A stretch of 64,000 bases of DNA from positions 62,001 to 126,000 of the forward strand of contig NZ_FOLB01000001.1 of assembly GCF_900112345.1 (NCBI RefSeq). The letters are read 5' to 3'. The notes beneath the pieces were generated by a model. It saw only the letters and a program-made list of their open reading frames with translations. It made no database searches and was not told the DNA's origin. Shown one piece after another: positions 17,547-24,382 of this stretch (position 1 is the stretch's first letter; each line of letters opens with the position of its first letter). The translations under genes and the position numbers were made by a program. Source of the DNA: Nocardioides terrae. GTDB lineage: Bacteria > Actinomycetota > Actinomycetes > Propionibacteriales > Nocardioidaceae.

Positions 17547-17586
17547 CATCGCGTCGCCCCGATCGGTGGAGGAGGCGACACCCGAT
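17547..17586 (-). other. Leader hairpin of lytic transglycosylase mRNA
   Basis: On the minus strand CATCGGGTGTCGCC and GGCGACGCGATG can form a two-part stem (6 bp plus 5 bp with an asymmetric internal loop) 17 bases before the start codon. I checked whether the leader resembles the c-di-AMP (ydaO) riboswitch often found before actinobacterial wall hydrolases and could not see its conserved blocks. Upstream, two GTGAACC copies lie at about 17613-17627. Confidence 0.35.
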
Positions 17587-17655
17587 GATCACTCACCGTC
17601 CACGCGCAGGTGCGTGAACCGGTGAACCCTTACCCAAACGTAGGTGAAGGACTGG

Positions 17656-18696
17656 TCAGACACCACCCCACCTACGGGCGGTCAGCGGCCGCTCATCGGC
17701 GATGTGGCCAGACTGCTCCTCGTCGATGGCGGCGATGTGGATCACCGCGTCGCCGATGTTCACCAGCGGCGCGCGGTTGAGGCCGACGACGATGCCGGCC
17801 CGGTCGGCGTGGACCAGCCGCACCCGCCGGCCCAGGGTGTCGCTGATGCCGCCCAGCCGTCGGCCCTCCTCCACCAGGTCGCCAAGGTGTACGTCGAGCT
17901 GCAGGACGCCGCTCCCCCGCGCCCTGACCCAGCCGCTCGCCCGCGAGACGAGGGTGACCGGCAGGGCGTCGGACTCGTCCTCCGGGCCGGGCAGGTCCAA
18001 CTCCTCGACCAGCATGTCGAGCGCGCTCAGCACGCGCAGGACGCCGGCGACGCCGGTCTCGATCGGCTCGTCGTCGAAGCGCAGCGCCTCGCCGGCCTCG
18101 TAGAGCAGCACGCGCGCCCCGGCTCCACGGGCGGCCTGGCGCAGCGAGCCGTCGCGGAGCGCCGCATGCATGGCGACCGGCGCGCCGAAGGCGAGGGCGA
18201 GCCGCCGCGTCTCGGGGTCGTCGAGGTCCGCGCGGACCTGGGGCAGGTTGGCGCGCCGGTCGGCGGCCGTGTGCAGGTCGATGCCGAGCTCGCACTTGGC
18301 GACGACCTCGGTCATGAAGAGGTGCGCGATGCGGGAGGCGAGCGAGCCGCGGGCCGAGCCCGGGAAGGACCGGTTGAGGTCGCGCCGGTCGGGCAGGTAG
18401 CGGTCGCCGGTCATGAACCCCAGCACGTTGACCACCGGCACCGCGACCAGCGTCCCGCGCAGCGTCTTGGCCGACACCTGCTGCAGCACTCGGCGGATCA
18501 CCTCGACGCCGACCACCTCGTCGCCGTGGATGGCCGCGTTGACCCAGACCACCGGCCCAGGCTCGCGACCGTGCACGACCTGCACCGGGATGCCGACGTC
18601 GCCCCCGGTCACCAGGCGGGTCAGCGGCAGTTCCACGGAGCGGCTGGCCCCCGCGCGCACCCGCACGCCGCCGATCGCGAAGGACTCACGCGCCAT
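17656..18696 (-). CDS. Succinylglutamate desuccinylase/aspartoacylase-family zinc amidohydrolase
   Basis: This 346-residue protein belongs to the AstE/AspA carboxypeptidase-like family, which hydrolyses N-acyl amino acids or terminal amide bonds. Zinc ligands are visible as H57-x-x-E60 (AAIHGDE) and H142 (GIDLHTAADRR). The family motif PDRRDLNRSFPG is present. A C-terminal beta/biotinyl-like region (GVLQLDVHLGDLVEEG) resembles the extension seen in the DUF/AstE subgroup found beside RimK genes. ATG 18696 has a GGAGG 7 bases upstream, better than the GTG at 18702. It overlaps the upstream protease-like gene by 11 bases, so the two are coupled. I infer that it trims residues added by the divergent RimK-type ligase. 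Confidence 0.88.
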   Translation of the reverse strand: MARESFAIGGVRVRAGASRSVELPLTRLVTGGDVGIPVQVVHGREPGPVVWVNAAIHGDEVVGVEVIRRVLQQVSAKTLRGTLVAVPVVNVLGFMTGDRYLPDRRDLNRSFPGSARGSLASRIAHLFMTEVVAKCELGIDLHTAADRRANLPQVRADLDDPETRRLALAFGAPVAMHAALRDGSLRQAARGAGARVLLYEAGEALRFDDEPIETGVAGVLRVLSALDMLVEELDLPGPEDESDALPVTLVSRASGWVRARGSGVLQLDVHLGDLVEEGRRLGGISDTLGRRVRLVHADRAGIVVGLNRAPLVNIGDAVIHIAAIDEEQSGHIADERPLTARRWGGV

Positions 18697-19183
18697 CGAC
18701 ACGCCTCCGGTTGGACCGCCGGACGGCCTTCCCGGGATGGCCGCCGCGATAGGAGGTCGAGACGTCGACGAGGTAGCCCTGCTCGAGCACCTCGCGGCCG
18801 ACCAGCATCCGGAAGCCCATCTCGTCGCGGCGGGTCAGGGTCACCTCGGCAGGCACCACCCGGTCGAGCAGCCGCAGCTCGAGCAGCACCACCACGCGCT
18901 CCTCGGAGTGCCCCGACGAGCTGCGGACGGTACGCCGGTCGTGGACCGGGACCTCGACGACGACCGCGTCCTCGGCGCTGCGCTGCCACGGGTGCACCTC
19001 GAAGCGCACGCACTGCTCAGCGCCGCGATCGAACTCCTCCAGGGCGAACGCGTGCAGGGACGACGTACGCGCCCCGGTGTCGATCTTGGCCTTCATCCAC
19101 TCGACGCCCAGGCCGGGCAGGCCGACCCACTCGCGCCACCCGACCACGCCCGTGGTGGGGGTGGTTGGATGTGGGCCGGACAC
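18686..19183 (-). CDS. RimB-like retropepsin-fold protease (PF05618 family)
   Basis: This 165-residue protein has the retropepsin-like signature KAKIDTGARTSSLHA (D35-T36-G37-A38), followed by a compact beta-rich domain and the closing motif GFRMLVGREVLEQGYLVDVS. The family is often annotated as ATP-dependent zinc protease, but the DTGA motif argues for an aspartyl-protease fold. In pseudomonads a member (RimB) works with RimK on glutamylated ribosomal protein S6; here the same partner is divergently encoded. Start is GTG 19183 with AGGGG just upstream. It is coupled to the downstream AstE-like gene. Confidence 0.85.
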   Translation of the reverse strand: MSGPHPTTPTTGVVGWREWVGLPGLGVEWMKAKIDTGARTSSLHAFALEEFDRGAEQCVRFEVHPWQRSAEDAVVVEVPVHDRRTVRSSSGHSEERVVVLLELRLLDRVVPAEVTLTRRDEMGFRMLVGREVLEQGYLVDVSTSYRGGHPGKAVRRSNRRRVDGA

Positions 19184-19209
19184 GTCCCCTATCCAAGCAG
19201 GATCCCCTC

Positions 19210-20403
19210 GTGAAGCTGGCCATCCTCTCGCGCGCGCCGCGGGCCTACAGCACCCAGCGCCTGCGTGCCGCGGCGATCGACCGGGGGCACAACGTCAAGG
19301 TGCTCGACACGCTCCGCTTCGCGATCGACCTGTCCACCGACGAGCCCGACCTGCAGTTCCGCGGACGCCGGCTGTCGCTCTACGACGCGGTCATCCCGCG
19401 CATCGGCAACTCCGTGACCTACTACGGCACCGCGGTGGTGCGGCAGTTCGAGCAGATGGACGTCTACACGCCCAACACCGCGAACGGGATCGCGAACTCG
19501 CGCGACAAGCTGCGGGCGATGCAGATCCTCTCGCGGCACGGCATCGCGATGCCCGCAACGACCTTCGTGCGCAACCGCGCCGACGTGATCCCCGCCATCG
19601 AGCGGGTCGGCGGCGCGCCGGTCGTGATCAAGCTCCTCGAGGGGACCCAGGGCATCGGCGTGATCCTGGCGCCGTCGATCAAGGTCGCCGAGGCGATCAT
19701 CGAGACGCTGCAGTCGACCCGGCAGAACGTCCTGATCCAGCGGTTCGTCCAGGAGTCACGGGGCCGCGACGTGCGTGCGCTCGTGGTCGGCGACCGCGTC
19801 GTCGCCGCCATGCGCCGGACCGCGAAGGGCGACGAGTTCCGGTCCAACGTGCACCGCGGCGGCTCGGTCGAGAAGGTCGACGTCGACGCCGAGTTCGAGC
19901 GCACCGCCGTCCGGGCGGCGCACATCATGGGGCTGAAGGTCGCCGGCGTGGACATGCTCGAGGGTGACGACGGCCCGCTGGTCATGGAGGTCAACTCCTC
20001 CCCCGGCCTGGAGGGCATCGAGACGGCCACCAAGCTCGACATCGCCGGCGCGATCGTCGACTACATCGACAACCAGGTCGCCTTCCCCCAGATCGACGTC
20101 CGCGAGCGCCTCGCGGTCTCGACCGGGTACGGCGTCGCCGAGCTCGTCGTCCACGGCGACGCCGACCTCGTCGGCACCACGCTCGGCGACTCCGGGCTGC
20201 GCGAGCGCGACATCACCGTGCTGACCGTCCATCGCGGGACGCAGGTCATCCCGAACCCGTCGGTGCGCCAGGTCCTCGAGGCCGAGGACCGGCTGCTGTG
20301 CTGGGGCAAGCTCGAGGAGATGCGCTCGATGATCCCCGAGCGGCCCAAGCGTCGGCCGCGGGTCAAGAAGCTGCCCAAGCACCCCATCCCGGCCGAGGAG
20401 TGA
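19210..20403 (+). CDS. RimK-type ATP-grasp ligase with C-terminal RCK_C (TrkA-C) domain
   Basis: This 397-residue protein has an ATP-grasp ligase of the RimK family: N-terminal pre-ATP-grasp domain, then ANSRDKLRAMQILSRHGIAMP, the lysine/Gly-rich VVIKLLEGTQGIGVIL, and the Mg-binding end VMEVNSSPGLEGIE. Family members add glutamate or similar amino acids to protein C-termini or small metabolites. After about residue 305 a TrkA-C-like domain follows (VAELVVHGDADLVGTTLGDSGL), a regulatory ligand-binding module that canonical RimK lacks. A very basic tail closes the protein. The GTG start has AGGA 8 bases upstream. Only 26 bases separate it from the divergent protease-like gene. Confidence 0.88.
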   Translation: MKLAILSRAPRAYSTQRLRAAAIDRGHNVKVLDTLRFAIDLSTDEPDLQFRGRRLSLYDAVIPRIGNSVTYYGTAVVRQFEQMDVYTPNTANGIANSRDKLRAMQILSRHGIAMPATTFVRNRADVIPAIERVGGAPVVIKLLEGTQGIGVILAPSIKVAEAIIETLQSTRQNVLIQRFVQESRGRDVRALVVGDRVVAAMRRTAKGDEFRSNVHRGGSVEKVDVDAEFERTAVRAAHIMGLKVAGVDMLEGDDGPLVMEVNSSPGLEGIETATKLDIAGAIVDYIDNQVAFPQIDVRERLAVSTGYGVAELVVHGDADLVGTTLGDSGLRERDITVLTVHRGTQVIPNPSVRQVLEAEDRLLCWGKLEEMRSMIPERPKRRPRVKKLPKHPIPAEE

Positions 20404-20425
20404 CGCGGGCGGCCCGACGCGGCGC

Positions 20426-20902
20426 TCAGTCCTCGCGGATGCGACCGTAGGCCTGCTGCAGGAAGTCCGACCCGCCGACGATGCCGAAGACGGCCGCCCA
20501 CGCGCGCGCCACCCGCGGCGAGAGGGCGAGCGTGGCGACGTACCCGGTCGTGATCCACGGGGTCACACAGAACGGGCAGGACAACATCTCACCGAGCAGG
20601 TGGCGGGCCGGCGGGCCGTCCACCGGCTTCTCGTTGACCTCGGCCGATCCCGCCTCGCCCTCGAACTCCGTGAACGGCGCGCGCAGCGGCGTGGTCACAC
20701 CGTCCTTGGTGAGCAGGCGCGCGAACTTGTGGACCGCGACCGCTCCGAGGACGAGGTCCTGGACGGCGTACGACGACGGCAGCTCGCGGCCCTTGGCCCG
20801 GCCGAGCAGCGCGGCACCCGCGGTGAACGAGCCGAACACCGACATGGCGGCGAGGTAACCGGCGATCCGGTGGCGGTCGTGGGGGTTGTCGGTCGCGCTC
20901 AT
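20426..20902 (-). CDS. DUF1360 family membrane protein
   Basis: This 158-residue protein matches the DUF1360 pattern: an N-terminal hydrophobic segment (IAGYLAAMSVFGSFTAGAAL), a central DLVLGAVAVHKFARLLTKDGVT and the diagnostic SCPFCVTPW motif, followed by a second membrane region. The paired cysteines could bind metal or form a disulfide. In Bacillus, members are linked to sporulation, but function is not known in Actinobacteria. A GAGGAG Shine-Dalgarno lies 7 bases before the ATG. It converges on the RimK gene with a 22-base gap. Confidence 0.8.
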   Translation of the reverse strand: MSATDNPHDRHRIAGYLAAMSVFGSFTAGAALLGRAKGRELPSSYAVQDLVLGAVAVHKFARLLTKDGVTTPLRAPFTEFEGEAGSAEVNEKPVDGPPARHLLGEMLSCPFCVTPWITTGYVATLALSPRVARAWAAVFGIVGGSDFLQQAYGRIRED

Positions 20903-21068
20903 GAGTGGCTCCTCGGGTCCGGGTCGGGGCCCTCCTGGGTACCCGATCCCGCGCGCGGCATCTCCGGGTCCGGCGACCCCTGCGCGGCGACGTCGGAGCG
21001 GCTCCCGGCCGGAGATGCAGATCGGCGGCCTTCCCGCGTCTCCGCAGGCAGACCGCCGACTCCTTCGG

Positions 21069-21141
21069 TGGAGCTGAGGGGACTCGAACCCCTGACCCTC
21101 TGCATGCCATGCAGATGCGCTACCAGCTGCGCCACAGCCCC
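21069..21141 (-). tRNA. tRNA-Ala (anticodon GGC)
   Basis: A complete cloverleaf is readable on the minus strand. The acceptor stem GGGGCTG/CAGCTCC has one G-U pair, the D arm is GCGCAGCTGGTAGCGC, the anticodon stem TCTGC/GCAGA encloses loop ATGGCAT with anticodon GGC, and the T arm AGGGG-TTCGAGT-CCCCT is standard. The discriminator base is A. CCA is not encoded (CCG follows), as usual for many actinobacterial tRNAs. It reads GCC and GCU alanine codons. The 165 bases downstream contain one weak GC hairpin and the start region of the DUF1360 gene. Confidence 0.97.
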
Positions 21142-21182
21142 GTGGTGTTGTCCCGGATCGATCGCCCCGGGCAACGACGAGA

Positions 21183-21211
21183 ACACTAGCGGACCGCCGA
21201 AGCGATCACGA
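21183..21211 (-). promoter_or_regulatory. Possible tRNA-Ala promoter
   Basis: On the minus strand TCGTGA (21206-21211) and TAGTGT (21183-21188) are separated by 17 bases, about 40 bases before the mature tRNA 5' end. The -35 is weak and overlaps the stop codon of the upstream phosphatase gene. Confidence 0.35.
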
Positions 21212-21811
21212 AATCGGGGTCACCGCGTTGTAGGCGACCAGCCGCCACGCGGATTTCGACGAGCCGGCCGGCACGTCGGTGAGCTCGACCCACGCGCAGT
21301 TGTCCAGCGCGCCGAGCGTCGAGACCACCTCGAGGGGCCAGCCGAGGAACCCGATGGTGGCCATGCGGATGGCGTGCCCGTGGAAGGCGAGGATGCCGGT
21401 CGCGCCGTCGGCGAGAGCCGCCGCGGCCTCCTCGACCGGCGCGCACACTCGGGCGGCCAGATCGGCGTTCGACTCGCCACCGTGGTCGGCGTAGTCCCAC
21501 GGGCCCGGACCGAAGCGCTCCCGCGCCTCGTCGTGGGTGAGGCCTTGGTAGTCGCCGACGTCGATCTCCCGCAGCCGGTCGTCCAGCACGGGCACCAGGC
21601 CGGTCTCCGCGGCGACGTAGCCGGCCGTCTCACGCGCCCTGGAGAGGTCGGACGCCCACAGCAGCGACGGCCTCAGCGCGGCGAGGTGCGCCGCGGCGGC
21701 GGCCGCCTGCTGACGGCCCCGTGGTGCCAGTGGCACGTCCTCGTGCCCCTGGAATCGGCGGTCCTGGTTCCACTCCGTCACGCCGTGACGGAGCAGGATC
21801 AGGCGCCTCAC
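21206..21811 (-). CDS. Histidine phosphatase family protein
   Basis: This 201-residue protein has the phosphoglycerate-mutase/phosphatase signature LILLRHGVTEWNQDRRFQG, with the catalytic histidine in RHG. The second histidine is in LAFHGHAIRM, and the acid residue region is DRLREIDVGDYQG. Such enzymes dephosphorylate sugar phosphates, cobalamin precursors or nucleotides; the substrate is not evident. The start is the GTG at 21811, which overlaps the rsfS stop as GTGA, so it is translationally coupled as the last gene of the nadD operon. The longer frame upstream lies in rsfS and is not coding. Confidence 0.88.
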   Translation of the reverse strand: MRRLILLRHGVTEWNQDRRFQGHEDVPLAPRGRQQAAAAAAHLAALRPSLLWASDLSRARETAGYVAAETGLVPVLDDRLREIDVGDYQGLTHDEARERFGPGPWDYADHGGESNADLAARVCAPVEEAAAALADGATGILAFHGHAIRMATIGFLGWPLEVVSTLGALDNCAWVELTDVPAGSSKSAWRLVAYNAVTPIS

Positions 21812-22185
21812 CGCTCGTGCGAGACGACGTCCGCCGGAAGCTCGATCGTCGGGCAGTCCCGCCAGAGCCGCTCGAGGGCGTAGAACTGGCGCTCCTCCTC
21901 GTGCTGCACGTGCACCACGATGTCGCCGAAGTCGAGCAGGACCCACCGCCCGTCGCGCTCGCCCTCGCGGCGGATCGGCTTGGCGCCGAGGCCGCGCAGC
22001 TTCTCCTCGACCTCGTCGACGATCGAGCGCACCTGGCGGTCGTTCGGCGCCGAGGCGAGCAGGAAGGCGTCGGTGATCGCGAGCTGCTCGCTCACGTCGA
22101 AGGCGATGATCCGCTGGGCGAGCTTGTCCGACGCCGCACGGGCGGCGGCGGCGATGAGGTCACGGGCGTGGTCGGTGGCGGTCAT
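21808..22185 (-). CDS. rsfS: Ribosomal silencing factor RsfS
   Basis: This 125-residue Iojap/RsfS protein binds ribosomal protein L14 and blocks subunit joining in starved cells. Typical segments are [42 protein letters not shown] and FYALERLW. Length is normal. It overlaps nadD by 4 bases (ATGA) and the downstream phosphatase by 4 bases. The nadD-rsfS-phosphatase order is common in Actinobacteria. Confidence 0.95.
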   Translation of the reverse strand: MTATDHARDLIAAAARAASDKLAQRIIAFDVSEQLAITDAFLLASAPNDRQVRSIVDEVEEKLRGLGAKPIRREGERDGRWVLLDFGDIVVHVQHEEERQFYALERLWRDCPTIELPADVVSHER

Positions 22186-22823
22186 GGGAGTGCTTCCGAG
22201 TTCGGGGCTTCGAGGTGCTGCGGGTAGAGGCCGTGCTTGCCGATGTACTGGACGACACCGTCCGGCACGAGGTACCAGATCGGCTCCCCCCGCCGGTGCC
22301 GGTCACGACAGTCGGTCGAGGAGATCGCCAGGGCCGGAATCTCCAGCATCGTGACCCGCTCCGCAGGGATCTCGTCGAAGAGGTCGGTGTCCATCGTGTA
22401 CCCGGGCCGGGTGCACCCGATGAACTGGGCCAGCTCGAAGAGCTGCCCGGCGTCACGCCAGGTGAAGATCTCGGTCAGCGCGTCGGCGCCGGTGATGAAG
22501 AAGAGCTCATCGTCGGGACGGGCCGCCTTGATGTCGCGCAGCGTGTCGATCGTGTACGTCGGCCCGCCGCGGTCGACGTCGACGCGACTCACCGTGAAGC
22601 GCGGGTTGGCGGCGGTCGCGATGACCGTCATCAGGTAGCGGTGCTCGGGCGGCGAGACGTCACGATCGGCCTTCTGCCACGGGGCTCCGGTCGGCACGAA
22701 GATGACCTCGTCGAGGCCGAAGACGCCCTGCACCTCCGAGGCGGCGACCAGGTGGCCGTGGTGGATCGGGTCGAAGGTTCCACCCATGACGCCGACGCGG
22801 CGCCGGCGGGGCTGGTCGGGCAT
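22182..22823 (-). CDS. nadD: Nicotinate-nucleotide adenylyltransferase
   Basis: This 213-residue enzyme adenylates nicotinate mononucleotide to deamido-NAD in NAD synthesis. The nucleotidyltransferase signature [12 protein letters not shown] is near the N-terminus, and [10 protein letters not shown], the ISST(x)iR-like motif, is near the C-terminus. The start [17 protein letters not shown] is the only suitable ATG. It sits 13 bases after the stop of the 49-residue membrane protein and overlaps rsfS by 4 bases. Confidence 0.95.
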   Translation of the reverse strand: MPDQPRRRRVGVMGGTFDPIHHGHLVAASEVQGVFGLDEVIFVPTGAPWQKADRDVSPPEHRYLMTVIATAANPRFTVSRVDVDRGGPTYTIDTLRDIKAARPDDELFFITGADALTEIFTWRDAGQLFELAQFIGCTRPGYTMDTDLFDEIPAERVTMLEIPALAISSTDCRDRHRRGEPIWYLVPDGVVQYIGKHGLYPQHLEAPNSEALP

Positions 22824-22836
22824 CGGCGCTCGAGGC

Positions 22837-22986
22837 TCAGGAGTGCTCGCGGCCGCCGGCGAAGGCGAGCAGGATGCCCAGCAGGGCCAGCAGGATCACC
22901 AGCGCGATCGCGCCGACCACCCAGTGGTTGACCTTCTCCGACTCCTCGGCAGCCGCGGCGGCGTGCAGGACCAGGGTGTTGACCAT
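22837..22986 (-). CDS. Small membrane protein (49 aa) heading the nadD operon
   Basis: A 49-residue frame begins [20 protein letters not shown], continues into a hydrophobic helix ([20 protein letters not shown]) and ends [10 protein letters not shown] -10 hexamer TAGGGT lies 7 bases before the ATG, so it is predicted to be the leaderless first gene of the nadD-rsfS-phosphatase operon. No known domain is recognised. A similar small membrane gene between proA and nadD occurs in related Actinobacteria as far as I recall, which would argue that it is real and conserved. Confidence 0.75.
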   Translation of the reverse strand: MVNTLVLHAAAAAEESEKVNHWVVGAIALVILLALLGILLAFAGGREHS

Positions 22987-22993
22987 GGCGCAC

Positions 22994-22999
22994 ACCCTA
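22994..22999 (-). promoter_or_regulatory. Predicted -10 element for small membrane protein-nadD-rsfS operon
   Basis: Minus-strand TAGGGT, 7 bases before the ATG at 22986, just beyond the proA stop codon. It predicts a leaderless operon mRNA separate from proA transcription. Confidence 0.5.
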
Positions 23000-23015
23000 C
23001 CGGTAGCTCACCGGC

Positions 23016-24287
23016 TCACCTGACGTGGCCGTCCCCGGTGACGACGAACTTCGTCGAGGTCAGCTCGGGCAGGCCCATCGGACCGCGCGCGTGCAGCTTC
23101 TGGGTGCTGATCCCGATCTCCGCGCCGAAGCCGAACTCGCCGCCGTCGGTGAAGCGGGTCGAGGCGTTGACCATGACGGCGGCCGAGTCGACGGCCGCGG
23201 TGAAGCGTCGCGCCGCGGCGAGGTCCTCGGTCACGATCGCCTCGGTGTGACCGCTCGACCAGCGCCTGATGTGGCCGATCGCCGCCTCGAGGTCGGGTAC
23301 GACGGCCGCGGCGATGTCGAGCGAGAGGTACTCCGTCGCCCAGTCCTCGTCGGTGGCCGGCACCACGCCGTCGTAGGCCCCGAAGGCGTCGTCTCCGTGG
23401 ACCGTGACGGAGGCCGCCTGCAGCTCCTTGACGACGCGCGGCAGGAAGTCGGCGGCGACGTCGGCGTGCACGAGCAGCGACTCGGCGCTGTTGCAGACGC
23501 TGGTGCGCGACGTCTTGGCGTTGAGGACGATCGCGAGCGCCTTGTCGAGGTCGGCCGCCGCGTCGACGTAGACGTGCACGTTGCCGACGCCGGTCTCGAT
23601 GACCGGGACCGTCGACTCCTCCACGACGCTGCGGATCAGGCCCGCTCCCCCGCGCGGGATGAGCACGTCGACCAGGCCGCGGGCACGCATGAGCGCCTTC
23701 ACCGACTCGTGGGTGTCGCCCGGCACGAGCTGGACCGCGTCGGCCGGGAGGCCGGCCGACGCGACGGCGTCGCGGAGCACCGCGGTGATGGCGGCGTTGG
23801 ACGACCTGGCGCTGGAGGAACCCCGGAGGAGTGCCGCGTTGCCGGACTTCAGGCACAGGCCGGCGGCGTCGGCGGTGACGTTGGGACGGGCCTCGTAGAT
23901 CATGCCGACCACGCCGAACGGCACCCGCACCTGCCGCAGCTCCAGTCCGTTGGCCAGCGTCGACCCGCGCACCACCTCCCCGACCGGGTCGGGCAGGGCC
24001 GCGACGTCGCGCAGGCCCTGCGCCATGCCGGCCAGCCGGTCGTCGGTCAGCCGGAGCCGGTCGACGATATTGGCCGGCGTGCCCGCCGCCTCGGCCCGGG
24101 CGACGTCCTCGGCGTTGGCGGCGAGGATCTCGGCCGACCGCGCGGTCAGCGCCTCCGCCATCGCCTCCAGGGCCGCGTCCTTGGCGGCACGGGTCGCCAC
24201 GGCCAGCTCATAGCTGGCCTCGCGCGCCCGAAGCGCAACGCTCCGGATCTCGTCGACGGCCTCGGGCAGGGCGGCGGTCTCGGTCAT
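23016..24287 (-). CDS. proA: Gamma-glutamyl phosphate reductase
   Basis: This 423-residue enzyme reduces gamma-glutamyl phosphate to glutamate semialdehyde in proline synthesis. It is an aldehyde-dehydrogenase-fold protein with the catalytic cysteine in the segment [19 protein letters not shown]. The motifs [15 protein letters not shown] and [20 protein letters not shown] are typical of ProA. The ATG at 24287 has a TAGGAT -10 hexamer 7 bases upstream, which predicts a leaderless mRNA. A 12-bp tandem repeat lies immediately upstream of the -35 region. proB is not in the window. Confidence 0.97.
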   Translation of the reverse strand: MTETAALPEAVDEIRSVALRAREASYELAVATRAAKDAALEAMAEALTARSAEILAANAEDVARAEAAGTPANIVDRLRLTDDRLAGMAQGLRDVAALPDPVGEVVRGSTLANGLELRQVRVPFGVVGMIYEARPNVTADAAGLCLKSGNAALLRGSSSARSSNAAITAVLRDAVASAGLPADAVQLVPGDTHESVKALMRARGLVDVLIPRGGAGLIRSVVEESTVPVIETGVGNVHVYVDAAADLDKALAIVLNAKTSRTSVCNSAESLLVHADVAADFLPRVVKELQAASVTVHGDDAFGAYDGVVPATDEDWATEYLSLDIAAAVVPDLEAAIGHIRRWSSGHTEAIVTEDLAAARRFTAAVDSAAVMVNASTRFTDGGEFGFGAEIGISTQKLHARGPMGLPELTSTKFVVTGDGHVR

Positions 24288-24294
24288 GCCTCAA

Positions 24295-24300
24295 ATCCTA
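24295..24300 (-). promoter_or_regulatory. Predicted -10 element for leaderless proA transcript
   Basis: Minus-strand TAGGAT, 7 bases before the ATG at 24287. The expected -35 position (about 24318-24323) is just where the 12-bp tandem repeat array begins. Confidence 0.5.
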
Positions 24301-24322
24301 GGCCGTGGTTGCCGCAGGCTCA

Positions 24323-24382
24323 CCCGCGTATCAGCCCGCGTATCAGCCCGCGTATCAGCCCGCGTATCAGCCCGCGTATCAG
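24323..24382. repeat. 12-bp tandem repeat, five perfect copies
   Basis: CCCGCGTATCAG is repeated five times without a mismatch. The last copy contains the stop codon of the phospholipase-D-like gene (TGA at 24379-24381), and every unit carries TGA in that frame. The array lies between that stop and the proA promoter. Perfect identity suggests recent slippage and a variable copy number. Confidence 0.95.

Noticed and set aside
17530..17655. c-di-AMP (ydaO-type) riboswitch before the lytic transglycosylase
   Set aside because: Expected from gene type, but I could not find the conserved sequence blocks of that riboswitch; only a simple hairpin is visible.
21022..21059. Terminator after tRNA-Ala
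   Set aside because: A 7-bp TCGGCGG/CCGCCGA stem has a 24-base loop and no T run. It is too weak to call in DNA this GC-rich.
24323..24382. Short CRISPR array
   Set aside because: Units are 12 bp and contiguous, with no spacers. It is a minisatellite.
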